Below, one piece after another: positions 15,459 to 23,847 of a stretch of DNA of 64,000 bases. Source of the DNA: Paenibacillus qinlingensis (GTDB lineage Bacteria; Bacillota; Bacilli; Paenibacillales; NBRC-103111); NCBI RefSeq assembly GCF_013204845.1, contig NZ_JABMKY010000001.1, forward strand, positions 434,001 to 498,000. The letters are read 5' to 3'. The position numbers were made by a program, and so were the translations under genes. How positions within the stretch are numbered: position 1 is the first letter of the stretch; each line of letters starts with the position of its first letter. The notes under the pieces were generated by a model, which did not search any database, was not told where the DNA came from, and was given only the letters and a program-made list of their open reading frames with translations.

Positions 15459-15941
15459 TCACCACAATCTTCGCTTTCGGAAAATCATGGAAAGTCCAAC
15501 AACAACAAGGATCAAAGCGATTACATAAATCCCTAGTTTGACTAGTAAAGTCAAAGCAAACAGCGCTGCCGAAATGATGCCTAACACCATAGCTGCGATC
15601 CAAATACCGCGATCACTCCCCCGTTCAAACAAGTGGAGTTCATATAAACCAATTGCAGGACCTAGTATGAAACCTGGCCAAATATAAGCCATAGAACCCC
15701 AACCAAATAAGTTGCAAAAGAAAAACATAAGGGCATATACGGTTAAAATGCCGCCAGGAACGAGAACGCCCGCTGGTAAACGGCGGTTAAAATACAACAA
15801 ATGAAAGAGCAGTCCAGGCACGAGTAAGACAAGTGGCCAAAAAAAGGAAAAAAGCATCTGGAAGACTCCTAATTTGCCTAGCAACAATAAGACAGCTAAG
15901 CCAATAAATACAATACCAATGGAGTAGCTATTTCTAGCGAT
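15459..15941 (-). CDS. LiaI/LiaF-like multi-pass membrane protein with probable non-canonical start
   Basis: A small membrane protein with four to five hydrophobic helices and a basic C-terminus (IFRKRRLW), resembling LiaI-LiaF-like TM-domain proteins; function unknown. The first canonical start in this frame is TTG at 15887, with no ribosome binding site. The frame stays open 5' of it and encodes another helix (ARNSYSIGIVFIGLAVLLLLG), up to a TGA at 15954-15956. GAGGAGGG (15948-15955) lies 7 bases before an ATC at 15941, with an ATT at 15947. No ATG, GTG or TTG is available there. I therefore place the start at ATC 15941 (160 residues); TTG 15887 (142 residues) is the alternative. Confidence 0.65.
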   Translation of the reverse strand: MARNSYSIGIVFIGLAVLLLLGKLGVFQMLFSFFWPLVLLVPGLLFHLLYFNRRLPAGVLVPGGILTVYALMFFFCNLFGWGSMAYIWPGFILGPAIGLYELHLFERGSDRGIWIAAMVLGIISAALFALTLLVKLGIYVIALILVVVGLSMIFRKRRLW

Positions 15942-16157
15942 ACGAATCCCTCCTCAAATGGGCATAGGTTGAATAGGGTAAATCGACTATAAATCGACAC
16001 CCTTCAACAAATATTTTAGCTCACATGGCATAAAATTGCTAGGTGTTTATGATTGCCCCAATTTGCGTTCAATTCCAAATGACTGGGTATACTATAGCTC
16101 GCACAGGCCCCATTTGCCTTGGCGATCGGTCGTCTGATGTTCAACTGAGGAGGTATC

Positions 16158-17363
16158 ATGGAACAAACTCTAACTAGCGATAAGGTAAAACAGAAACCAC
16201 TTTGGACCAAAGCTTTTCTGATCACATCACTCGCAAATTTACTGCTTTTTTTTAGTTTTCAAATGCTGATCCCTACGATACCTACTCATCTTTCTCAATT
16301 AGGTGGAGACAATGTCCAAGTCGGACTTGTCATTGGGATTTTCACTATTTCCTCACTCCTGACAAGACCATTCGCCGGCAGAGCATTAGACCTTTTAGGT
16401 AGAAAACATGTTCTCTTAGTTGGTTTAACTATTTGCGCACTTACCATTGCCGGTTATTCATATATCGCAGCAGTTACGTTAATTCTAGCAGCACGATTCG
16501 TTCATGGCATCGGCTGGGGATTGTCGACGACATCGCTCGGAACCGTAATAGCCGATATCATCCCCCCTGAACGCCGCGGCGAGGGAATGGGCTATTATGG
16601 GTTATCCAACACCTTGGCCATGGCCGTCGGTCCGTTAACTGGTTTGTGGGTCATGCAATCCATAGGATTTGCTTATGTGCTTTTAATCTCAACTATTCTT
16701 GCTATTTTATCTTTGTTTAGCTCGCTTTTCATTACATATCCGAAGCCTCTACACCCAGTGAAACCAAGTCAACGCCCTCGCTTTGTCGATCGCCTATGGG
16801 AACAGAGCGCGCTCCTCCCCTCTGCCCTGTTACTATGCAGTGCAATCTGTTACGGAGGAATTGTGACTTTCATTACCTTATTCGGCTTAGAAGCAGGCAT
16901 TCCTAATGTAGGTTTATTTTTCTTATGCAATGCCAGCATGGTTCTACTCGTGCGTCCCCTCACTGGGGTTCTCTTCGACCGCAAAGGACCGGAGTGGGTG
17001 CTGCTCCCTGGAGCGGCTTTCACGATTTCAGGCTTATTATTACTTTCATATGCGCACTCCAACACTAGCCTAGCTATTGCAGCTTTATGCTACGGCGTTG
17101 GATTTGGCTCGATACAACCCGCTCTTCAAGCGTGGACGATTCAGCGTTCTTCCCCTGAGCGCCGAGGCGCTGCCAATGGAACCTTCTTCTCAGCCAACGA
17201 CCTTGGCATTGGATTAGGTGCCATGGCGTTAGGCGCCCTCGCTAACTGGAGTGGTAGTTACGCGATGATGTATAGATACTCCACAACATTAATTATTCTA
17301 TTCCTCTTAATCTATGGCTGGTCCTTCTGGGCCATCGCGTCGCACAAAAAAACAGCACACTGA
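16158..17363 (+). CDS. MFS transporter (drug-efflux type)
   Basis: 401 residues with about 12 hydrophobic segments. Motif A-like GRALDLLGRKHVLL follows helix 2, and a second copy (TGVLFDRKGPEWVLL) sits in the C-terminal half, showing the usual internal duplication. This points to a proton-coupled major facilitator exporter of the small-molecule/drug type; the substrate cannot be predicted. ATG 16158 follows GAGGAGG at 4-base spacing. Divergent from the LiaF-like gene, with 216 bases between that hold no clear operator. A strong terminator follows, so it is monocistronic. Confidence 0.88.
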   Translation: MEQTLTSDKVKQKPLWTKAFLITSLANLLLFFSFQMLIPTIPTHLSQLGGDNVQVGLVIGIFTISSLLTRPFAGRALDLLGRKHVLLVGLTICALTIAGYSYIAAVTLILAARFVHGIGWGLSTTSLGTVIADIIPPERRGEGMGYYGLSNTLAMAVGPLTGLWVMQSIGFAYVLLISTILAILSLFSSLFITYPKPLHPVKPSQRPRFVDRLWEQSALLPSALLLCSAICYGGIVTFITLFGLEAGIPNVGLFFLCNASMVLLVRPLTGVLFDRKGPEWVLLPGAAFTISGLLLLSYAHSNTSLAIAALCYGVGFGSIQPALQAWTIQRSSPERRGAANGTFFSANDLGIGLGAMALGALANWSGSYAMMYRYSTTLIILFLLIYGWSFWAIASHKKTAH

Positions 17364-17381
17364 CCCATGGTCAGCGTGCTT
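17354..17381. terminator. Terminator between MFS and TerC genes
   Basis: AGCAC-TGACC pairs with GGTCA-GTGCT around CAT, A-run on the left and TTT on the right; serves the convergent genes. Confidence 0.75.
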
Positions 17382-17386
17382 TGAAT

Positions 17387-18067
17387 TCATTCATTCCGCG
17401 TCTTGAATTGCAGCATTCGTACCCCTTTGGCGATACCACCTGCCGCAATTACGACAATGGTTGCCATAATGGGGATCCAAATATGTAAAAACTCATAATC
17501 ATGCAGCAACCAGTCAATCATTTTCTCATCTTTTACAAACATTTCCCCTGCTGTATATCCAAGTATCCCTGCTCCGATAAATACCAGAATCGGGTATTTC
17601 TGCAATAAATTCATCACAAGCGTACTTCCCCAAATAATAATCGGAATACTTAGTCCAATACCCAAAATAATGACCGTATTATTGCCATTTCCTTTGGCTG
17701 CAATCGCTAATACATTGTCCAAACTCATGACGAAATCTGCAACAATAATCGTCCAAATCGCTTTGCCAAGCGTTGAAGCTTCCTTGACATTGGAATGCCC
17801 CTCTTCGTCCGTAAGGAGCTTAATCGCAATCCATAAGAGCAAGATAGAACCGCCCGCTTGAATGAATGGAATTGAAAGCAGACTCACGGCTACAAGTGTC
17901 AGTATTAAACGAAGAGCAATAGCGCCGAACGCCCCCCACCAAATCGCAAGCTTGCGCTGTTCAAGCGGCAGATTCTTGCTGGCTAATGCAATGACAACCG
18001 CATTATCGCCGCTCAGAACGATATTGATTAACATAATTTGCAGAAATAATAATAACGCATCAATCAT
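17387..18067 (-). CDS. TerC/YjbE-family membrane protein
   Basis: 226 residues from ATG 18067 (AGGAGG, 9-base spacing); an earlier frame start would add 19 residues and disturb the first helix. About seven helices, with the two TerC acidic motifs within helices: NIVLSGDNAVVIALA and ADFVMSLDNVLAIAA. TerC-family proteins are metal exporters, in B. subtilis linked to manganese export and metalation of secreted enzymes. It lies 71 bases after thiI on the same strand and may be expressed with it. No yybP-ykoY riboswitch is seen in this short gap. Confidence 0.9.
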   Translation of the reverse strand: MIDALLLFLQIMLINIVLSGDNAVVIALASKNLPLEQRKLAIWWGAFGAIALRLILTLVAVSLLSIPFIQAGGSILLLWIAIKLLTDEEGHSNVKEASTLGKAIWTIIVADFVMSLDNVLAIAAKGNGNNTVIILGIGLSIPIIIWGSTLVMNLLQKYPILVFIGAGILGYTAGEMFVKDEKMIDWLLHDYEFLHIWIPIMATIVVIAAGGIAKGVRMLQFKTRNE

Positions 18068-18138
18068 TGCTTCACGACCTCCTGGCGAACATGGAGAGCA
18101 AGTGATTGGAAAGGGTGCGTTCACAGCAGCGTCGAGAG

Positions 18139-19347
18139 TTAGAATAAATGGGCGTTAGTTTCCTGTTTCAATTGTCCATGTACGATTTCAATAGTTTCTG
18201 TTGCTAAGACCGCTTTGTCAATTAACTCATTTAGAAAACCCATGCTAGCTTCCAGCTTCTCAACCAAGATTAAGTTAGGATTCGTACTAGGAGATGGCGG
18301 AAGGAACAAGGAGCAGCAATCCTCATAGGGTAAAATCGAAATAGGAAAAGTCCCAATTGATTCTGCAAGACCAATAATTTCTTGCTTGTCCATCATCATC
18401 AACGGTTGAAGGAGCGGTAAAGTGACCACACGACCAATAGCATTTAAACTTGGCAGGGTTTGACTTGCAACTTGCCCCAAGCTCTCACCGGTAACTATGG
18501 CTCCAAGTCCTTCACGCTCAGCTATCCGTTCAGCAATTCGGTACATAGCCCGCCTAATGAGCGTGACTAGCAAATTATCCTGATACTCACGATGTATGGA
18601 GGTTTGAACCTCTGTGAAAGACACCATGTGAAGCTTTAGGGAGTCCGTGTAGCCTGCCAACTGATTCGCAAGCTGAATGACCTTATCCTTCGCCCGCTCA
18701 CTCGTATATGGATAGCTATGGAAATGGATAGCCTCCAAGGTCAACCCTTTTCGCATGGCTAACCAACCTGCAACAGGACTATCAATACCTCCAGACAACA
18801 TGAGCAGCGCTTTGCCACTTGTACCTGACGGGAACCCCCCAGCCCCTTCAATGACTTCAACGTATAAAAGCACCTTATCCTCTCGGATTTCTACACGCAA
18901 TTCAACCTCAGGCTTTCGAACGTCCACCTGCAGCCCCGGAATCGCTTGAAGCACATAACCGCCAACCAAGTAATTCATCTGCTGCGAGTCATGCGGAAAT
19001 GCTTTATTAACCCTGCGAACTGTCACCTTAAAAGTCGAAGGTTGCTTAGGTAATGCCTGCATCATCCGCAGCGCTGTTTCTTGAATTGCAGCTAGTTCCA
19101 ATGGCGCATGATACGCTGGACTGAAGGATGCAAGTCCAAATACACGCTGTAAAGAAGCAGAAGCCTGTTCATAAGCGGCACCCCCTAGCTCCACATATAC
19201 GCGTCCAAACTCCGGAATATACCTAACATCAGGAAAAGAACTTAAAACTTTACGAATTTGAATTATAACACTCTGTTCAAATCGTTTGCGATTTTTACCC
19301 TTTAACATCATTTCGCCAAAACGCAATATTAAACAATCCGGTTTCAA
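18139..19347 (-). CDS. thiI: tRNA 4-thiouridine synthase ThiI
   Basis: 402 residues. Makes 4-thiouridine at position 8 of tRNA. The N-terminal ferredoxin-like and THUMP domains cover about residues 1-165, followed by the PP-loop adenylation domain with LMLSGGIDSPVAGWLAM near 180-198 and the GAIVTGESLGQVASQT segment. There is no C-terminal rhodanese domain, as in B. subtilis, where a dedicated cysteine desulfurase passes sulfur directly. That partner lies immediately upstream: the start overlaps the desulfurase gene by 4 bases (translational coupling). Confidence 0.95.
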   Translation of the reverse strand: MKPDCLILRFGEMMLKGKNRKRFEQSVIIQIRKVLSSFPDVRYIPEFGRVYVELGGAAYEQASASLQRVFGLASFSPAYHAPLELAAIQETALRMMQALPKQPSTFKVTVRRVNKAFPHDSQQMNYLVGGYVLQAIPGLQVDVRKPEVELRVEIREDKVLLYVEVIEGAGGFPSGTSGKALLMLSGGIDSPVAGWLAMRKGLTLEAIHFHSYPYTSERAKDKVIQLANQLAGYTDSLKLHMVSFTEVQTSIHREYQDNLLVTLIRRAMYRIAERIAEREGLGAIVTGESLGQVASQTLPSLNAIGRVVTLPLLQPLMMMDKQEIIGLAESIGTFPISILPYEDCCSLFLPPSPSTNPNLILVEKLEASMGFLNELIDKAVLATETIEIVHGQLKQETNAHLF

Positions 19348-20522
19348 TTTCGCTTCCCCCTATGGATGACGGATGGATTTCTCATGGGAGCAAGCTCCTT
19401 GGCCACCTCTTGTAATGAGCGCAGGAACAGCGCTATATCTTCTGCTTGTTGTTCATCAGAAAAGCTTATTCTTAAGCCGCTAGCGGCCACATCACGCTGA
19501 TAACCCAATGCCAGCATGACTTCACTAGGCTCCGATTCACCAGATGTACAAGCTGATCTCGTAGAGATGTAGATCCCCTTCTGTTCTAGGGCATGCACGA
19601 CGACCTCTGCTTTCATTCCTGCAAAAGAAAAATGAACAATATGAGGAGCCATCTCCTCCTCCACCGCAGAGCCTGAAATTGCTAGCTCAGGTATGGCAGA
19701 GATACCGGTCAACAATTGTTGCCTGAGCGCCCGCTTGTGAGCAATTTTCGATGCAAGATGATCCATACTGATGCGCAGTGCTTTGGCCATGCCCACGATC
19801 AAAGGGACATTCTCCGTACCTGAACGAACACCAAATTCTTGTCCCCCACCTGCAAGCAATGGTTTGAGCTGTACGCCTGCTCTCCGATATAAGAAGCCTG
19901 CACCCTTTGGACCTCGAAATTTATGCGCAGAAGCACTGCAGAGATCAACTCCCCATGTCTTCGGTTCTAGAGGAAGTTTAGCAATGCCTTGTACAGCGTC
20001 AACATGAAATATAATTTTCGGAAAACCCGCGAGGAACTGACCAATTTCTTGAATCGGTTGGATCGTGCCAATCTCATTATTCACATACATGATGCTAACA
20101 AGAATTGTATCCTCACAAATGGCTGCTTGAAGATCCTCGAGCTGTACGCTGCCAGTCTTAGAGACAGGCAAATAGCTAACACGAAAGCCTTCCTGCTCAA
20201 GTCCAGCAAATACTTCCTTAACGGATGGATGCTCGATTTGCGTAGTAATCAGATGCTTGCCTCTTTGCTGATAGTTGTAGGCTACGCCTTTGATCGCTAA
20301 GTTATTACTCTCAGTCCCGCCAGAAGTACAAATGATTTCATTTGACGATACCTTAAGCGATGAAGCTATAACTCCCTTCGCGCTTTGCAGAAGCTTCTCA
20401 GCTTCTACACCAAGGCGATGAATCGAGGAAGGATTTCCGTAATGAGATTTCATTACTTCCGCGATCGTTTCTATCACTTCTTCATAAAGCGGCGACGTTG
20501 CCGCGTAATCCATATAAAGCAT
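19344..20522 (-). CDS. Cysteine desulfurase, NifS/NifZ type, partner of ThiI
   Basis: A PLP-dependent class V aminotransferase releasing sulfur from cysteine. From ATG 20522 (MLYMDYAATSPLYEEV) it has 392 residues; AAGGGG lies about 11 bases upstream. The PLP lysine is at residue 201 (SASAHKFRGPKG) and the catalytic cysteine at 325 (STRSACTSGESEPS). The frame could begin 7 codons earlier at ATG 20543, but the family starts at the YMDYAATSP segment. The overlap with thiI indicates the sulfur donor role for tRNA thiolation, as for B. subtilis NifZ. Promoter at 20588-20616. Confidence 0.92.
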   Translation of the reverse strand: MLYMDYAATSPLYEEVIETIAEVMKSHYGNPSSIHRLGVEAEKLLQSAKGVIASSLKVSSNEIICTSGGTESNNLAIKGVAYNYQQRGKHLITTQIEHPSVKEVFAGLEQEGFRVSYLPVSKTGSVQLEDLQAAICEDTILVSIMYVNNEIGTIQPIQEIGQFLAGFPKIIFHVDAVQGIAKLPLEPKTWGVDLCSASAHKFRGPKGAGFLYRRAGVQLKPLLAGGGQEFGVRSGTENVPLIVGMAKALRISMDHLASKIAHKRALRQQLLTGISAIPELAISGSAVEEEMAPHIVHFSFAGMKAEVVVHALEQKGIYISTRSACTSGESEPSEVMLALGYQRDVAASGLRISFSDEQQAEDIALFLRSLQEVAKELAPMRNPSVIHRGKRN

Positions 20523-20587
20523 AGTTTGCAGATTCCCCTTCATACCCCTAAACTAAAATGATTCTTGTTTCATGGGATGCTTTTCCT

Positions 20588-20616
20588 ATTAAAACGTATA
20601 TCCGATGAGAACTCAA
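20588..20616 (-). promoter_or_regulatory. Predicted promoter of the desulfurase-thiI(-terC) operon
   Basis: Minus strand TTGAGT (20611-20616), 17-bp spacer, TTTAAT (20588-20593). Confidence 0.55.
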
Positions 20617-20687
20617 GTAAGCAGGCAACAATGCGAAAGGCCGATCTCCGCATAGCACATGCGAAAACCAGCCCATTGGATCCGTAT

Positions 20688-21398
20688 TTATTGAGCAAAA
20701 TTAGAACGATGATCGAGCACTTTTGAAACATACGCTTGCGTCTCTTTCGGCAAGAACTGAAGCTTAGCGGCCAAATCCTGATCTGTCTTTATCCCTAAGC
20801 GATCGACACGACCAGGACCAGCATTGTATGCTGCAAGAGCAACGCCTTCGTTCCCATTATATTTCTTCAGCAATCCACTAAGGAAATGTGTACCTGCATC
20901 TATATTCTGCTTGGGATCAAATGGATTCGTGACCCCATAACCGCTGCTAGTTCCATCCATTAGCTGCATTAATCCTTTGGCACCTGCGGTTGAAACTGCT
21001 TGATGGTTGAACGAGGACTCTTGCTGAATGACCGCCTTAACCAAAGAGGTGTCTACGCCATATTTTAAACTAGCTTGCCCAATGAGCCCTTCAAACTGCG
21101 TTACAGATGTCGGCTGTGAGAGGGACTGCAACGGTGTAAATGATTTATTCAAAGCGCCTAACGCGCTTGGCAGATTGCTTAGCGATTGATTAAGTATAGA
21201 TGTATCTAAAGGGTCAGTCCCCGTATTTACACCTTGGCCCATCAATGTGTTTAAAATCTCACTGAAATCACTAGTTTCGTCCGAGCTTGAAGATGAGGAG
21301 TTATCAGCGAAAAGACTTATTTTACTCATCGTCTGAAGCTGAAGCAGCTCTTTCAACACTCTAGGGTCAATTCCTTGCGTATTCGTGATGCTGTTCAT
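20688..21398 (-). CDS. Lytic transglycosylase with SLT domain
   Basis: 236 residues from ATG 21398 (GAGG, 7-base spacing). The first 100 residues are Ser/Asp/Gln-rich and poorly structured. Residues 103-225 are an SLT (soluble lytic transglycosylase) domain with catalytic Glu127 in KAVIQQESSFN and the motifs AGAKGLMQLMD and ALAAYNAGPGRV. The enzyme would cleave peptidoglycan glycan strands, forming anhydro-muramyl ends. No N-terminal signal peptide is visible, so export would need another route, as for some YjbJ/CwlQ-like proteins of Bacilli. A terminator upstream separates it from the next gene. Confidence 0.88.
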   Translation of the reverse strand: MNSITNTQGIDPRVLKELLQLQTMSKISLFADNSSSSSSDETSDFSEILNTLMGQGVNTGTDPLDTSILNQSLSNLPSALGALNKSFTPLQSLSQPTSVTQFEGLIGQASLKYGVDTSLVKAVIQQESSFNHQAVSTAGAKGLMQLMDGTSSGYGVTNPFDPKQNIDAGTHFLSGLLKKYNGNEGVALAAYNAGPGRVDRLGIKTDQDLAAKLQFLPKETQAYVSKVLDHRSNFAQ

Positions 21399-21480
21399 TC
21401 TCAGACCTCGCTTTTTCATTTTCGATGTATTCATTGTACACGTTTTGAGCCTTGACGACTATACTTTTATTCGAATACAT

Positions 21481-21508
21481 AAAAAAAAGGACAGTCTATT
21501 GACTGCCC
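21481..21508 (-). terminator. Terminator of the HlyC/CorC-type gene
   Basis: Minus strand GGGCAGTC pairs with GACTGTCC around AATA and is followed by TTTTTTTT. Confidence 0.88.
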
Positions 21509-21519
21509 CCTCTTGCCTT

Positions 21520-22854
21520 TCAAGAAATATTCTGTTGCAGCATTTCATTGTCATTCAATGATCTTCTCACTGTGACTCGTGATATGCGCAAATGATCGGT
21601 TTCTTCAACGATAAACATAAACTCGTCGTTATAACTTACCTGCTGATTACGGCTAGGAGGAATTTCCGTTTGGGAATAAATCCAACCACCGATCGTATCA
21701 TAGTCATCCGACTCGATTTCAAGTCCGAAGTAATCATTAACTTCATCAATTAACAACAATCCATCAATTGAGAATGTATTCTCATCTTTCATTTCGATCG
21801 TTGGGCGCTCCTCGTCAAATTCATCTTGGATTTCACCAACAATCTCTTCCATAATGTCTTCTAACGTCACTAAACCTGAAGTACCGCCGTATTCATCAAT
21901 GAGCAAAGCCATTTGGCTCTTGCGTTTCTGCATCATTTTCAGCAAATCACTGATATGAATAGAATCCGGTACCGTAGTAATCGGTCGAATGATTTTCTTA
22001 ATGCCTTTCAGGTTGGCATCAGGCTTCAGCAGATCCTTAATGTGAACAAAACCGATGATGTTATCCTTATCTGGATCACACACTGGGTAGCGAGTTCGCA
22101 TTTCTTTGATCGCGATAGCTAAGTTCTCTGCATAAGAAAGTCCTGCATATAAGCATTCCATTTCTGTACGAGGAATCATAATTTCGCGTGCTGTCGTCTC
22201 AGCAAATCCGAATATATTATCAACAAGCGTGAGCTCTGTGTTATCAATTAGTCCGTTTTTGTGGCTTTCCTGCATCAGGACTCGAATTTCGTCCTCCGTA
22301 TGCGCAGATTCGTGTTCCGTTGTAGGCTCAATCCCAGCACGGCGCAACATCCAATTCGAAATGCCATTTAATGTCCAAATGAACGGGTACATCATTTTAT
22401 AGAATAATACCATGGGTCCTGCAGAGAGCAACGTAATTTGTTCCGCTTTACGAATCGCATACGTTTTAGGAAACTGTTCACCTAACGTGATATGAAGAGT
22501 AGTCATTAAGGAAAACGCGATAATAAATGTAATCGTGTGAAAAACGGTGTCTGGTAATCCCAGCGGAGCGAATAATGGCTCTAAAATTTTGGCAAACGTC
22601 GGTTCACCTACATAACCAAGTCCTAATGAAGTGAGTGTTATTCCTAATTGACACGCACCAAGGTAAGCATCAAGATTATTCATAATTCCTTGAGCAAACT
22701 TCGCATTACGCCGGCCTTCACCGACAAGCGATTCAATCCGACTTCCACGTACTTTCACCATTGCAAATTCTGCTGCGACAAAAAAACCGTTTAACAACAC
22801 TAGTCCAAACATTAACAGAAAACTGATTAACGTTTCGGGCAAAGGATCTTCCAA
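21520..22854 (-). CDS. HlyC/CorC-family membrane protein with CBS domains (MpfA-like)
   Basis: 444 residues. DUF21/CNNM membrane domain at about 1-190 (three to four helices, LISFLLMFGLVLLNGFFVAAEFAMVKVR split at its start), a CBS-domain pair at about 205-335 (MIPRTEMECL; SQMALLIDEYGGTSGLVTLEDIMEE), and a CorC/HlyC transporter-associated domain to about 430. Related Bacillota proteins (MpfA, YhdP, YqhB) export magnesium or protect against magnesium overload; the old 'hemolysin' label is historical. The start is TTG at 22854 with AGGTAAGG before it. A leader of about 90 nt with small hairpins precedes it; no M-box riboswitch is recognised. Confidence 0.9.
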   Translation of the reverse strand: MEDPLPETLISFLLMFGLVLLNGFFVAAEFAMVKVRGSRIESLVGEGRRNAKFAQGIMNNLDAYLGACQLGITLTSLGLGYVGEPTFAKILEPLFAPLGLPDTVFHTITFIIAFSLMTTLHITLGEQFPKTYAIRKAEQITLLSAGPMVLFYKMMYPFIWTLNGISNWMLRRAGIEPTTEHESAHTEDEIRVLMQESHKNGLIDNTELTLVDNIFGFAETTAREIMIPRTEMECLYAGLSYAENLAIAIKEMRTRYPVCDPDKDNIIGFVHIKDLLKPDANLKGIKKIIRPITTVPDSIHISDLLKMMQKRKSQMALLIDEYGGTSGLVTLEDIMEEIVGEIQDEFDEERPTIEMKDENTFSIDGLLLIDEVNDYFGLEIESDDYDTIGGWIYSQTEIPPSRNQQVSYNDEFMFIVEETDHLRISRVTVRRSLNDNEMLQQNIS

Positions 22855-22876
22855 TACCTTACCTATCCCCTAACAA

Positions 22877-22891
22877 GTGCAAAAGCTGCAC
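22877..22891 (-). promoter_or_regulatory. Small hairpin in the HlyC/CorC leader
   Basis: GTGCA pairs with TGCAC around a 5-base loop; next to it GGAG (22895-22898) can pair with CTCC (22910-22913), and AGGT-AC-ACCT (22902-22911) is palindromic. The leader is visibly structured but matches no riboswitch class that I know. Confidence 0.35.
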
Positions 22892-22951
22892 CCAGGAGAG
22901 TAGGTACACCTCCCTTAATTTTCGATTTTATTTTTTTAAATATCACTACTC

Positions 22952-22979
22952 ATTATATAATAATACTGTAATCATTCAA
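22952..22979 (-). promoter_or_regulatory. Predicted promoter of the HlyC/CorC-type gene
   Basis: Minus strand TTGAAT (22974-22979), 16-bp spacer, TATAAT (22952-22957). The remaining part of the 297-base gap up to 23151 holds only AT-rich sequence and the next terminator. Confidence 0.6.
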
Positions 22980-23117
22980 AGGTGCGAATATGACACTTGA
23001 AGCCAAATAGTACGAGCAAATGGGCGTAAACACATTAAAATAAGCCCTTCTCGCGCTTTTACACAGGAATAATGGCATTCTTAAGCCCTTTTCCACCTTT
23101 TTTTCTGATTAAAAATA

Positions 23118-23145
23118 AAAAGCAAGCCGATTTCTCGGCTTGCTT
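23118..23145 (-). terminator. Terminator after the 135-aa membrane protein gene
   Basis: Minus strand AAGCAAGCCGA pairs with TCGGCTTGCTT around GAAA and is followed by TTTATTTTT. Confidence 0.9.
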
Positions 23146-23151
23146 GGCTTG

Positions 23152-23559
23152 CTAGGAATAATATGGAATCAATAAAAAATAGGCGGCAACGGCAATAAAA
23201 CCAAGAGCAACGGACCAAGAACCCAAGCTCTTATTTCCCATTACAAAAGCAATAACACCGAGAATAATACCCGAAATCCCAAGCAGTACTGGCCATACAA
23301 ATAAAGAGGCCAGAGCAACAAACAGTGCAACATACCCCACTGCTTTATTGCGTGTTACAACTTCTACGAGCTCAGCGACTTCCTCATCAGAAACTGTCGA
23401 GGTCGAACTGGACTTATAATCTGGGTTTATTCTGGTCTGAGGTACAGCAATCTCAGCTGCATATTCTTCCCCAGCATGGAGTCCGCTTTCGAGATGAAGC
23501 TGACTCTTCTGGAATCGCTCCTTGGTGGCATTGTCTAAAGAACTGTCCTCTTTATTCAT
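23152..23559 (-). CDS. Small membrane protein, DUF4190-like C-terminus
   Basis: 135 residues: a polar N-terminal half (1-70, Ser/Glu-rich) and a C-terminal hydrophobic part with two to three helices (NKAVGYVALFVALASLFVWP, GIILGVIAFVMGNK, WSVALGFIAVAAYFLL). The NKSLGSWSVALGFIAV pattern is reminiscent of DUF4190 membrane proteins. Function unknown. CGGAGG is placed well before ATG 23559. It lies 22 bases after the DUF1540 gene and before a terminator, so it is the last gene of a short operon. Confidence 0.75.
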   Translation of the reverse strand: MNKEDSSLDNATKERFQKSQLHLESGLHAGEEYAAEIAVPQTRINPDYKSSSTSTVSDEEVAELVEVVTRNKAVGYVALFVALASLFVWPVLLGISGIILGVIAFVMGNKSLGSWSVALGFIAVAAYFLLIPYYS

Positions 23560-23581
23560 GCTACCTCCGCGTTACACATAC

Positions 23582-23800
23582 CTAGTTTTTACTCGCAGGC
23601 TTAAACGTGTGGCAACACGTATTAGCCGCTTTAGTTGCAGTATCATGATGAGTAGTATCAAACGATTCCTCTGAAGCAAATTCTTCATTGTAGCTAGCAT
23701 GAGCGTGCTGATCAATTTCAATCATAATCGTGTCCGCATGACAGTTGTTTCCTTGTGTCCAATATTCACAATTCGCTACTGCGCATTTGACTGCTGGCAT
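23582..23800 (-). CDS. DUF1540 Cys-rich small protein
   Basis: 72 residues starting MPAVKCAVANCEYWTQGNNC. The spaced cysteines of the first 25 residues and the CCHTFKP near the end match DUF1540 proteins, which probably bind a metal through Cys and His; several members in Bacillota appear in spores. Three in-frame starts (GTG 23809, ATG 23803, ATG 23800) cluster behind AAGGGGG; 23800 has the best spacing (8 bases). It lies between the GH15 gene and the 135-aa membrane protein gene on the same strand. Confidence 0.82.
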   Translation of the reverse strand: MPAVKCAVANCEYWTQGNNCHADTIMIEIDQHAHASYNEEFASEESFDTTHHDTATKAANTCCHTFKPASKN

Positions 23801-23847
23801 CATTATCACCCCCTTAACAATTTGCCCGCCTCAGGAGTGAACTATGC

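Noticed and set aside
16014-16157. Promoter of the MFS gene (TTGCGT ... TATACT)
   Set aside because: The spacer is 19 bp and the -35 is poor; not enough to list as a feature.
22861-22979. M-box or yybP-ykoY riboswitch before the HlyC/CorC-type gene
   Set aside because: The leader is too short and lacks the conserved core motifs.
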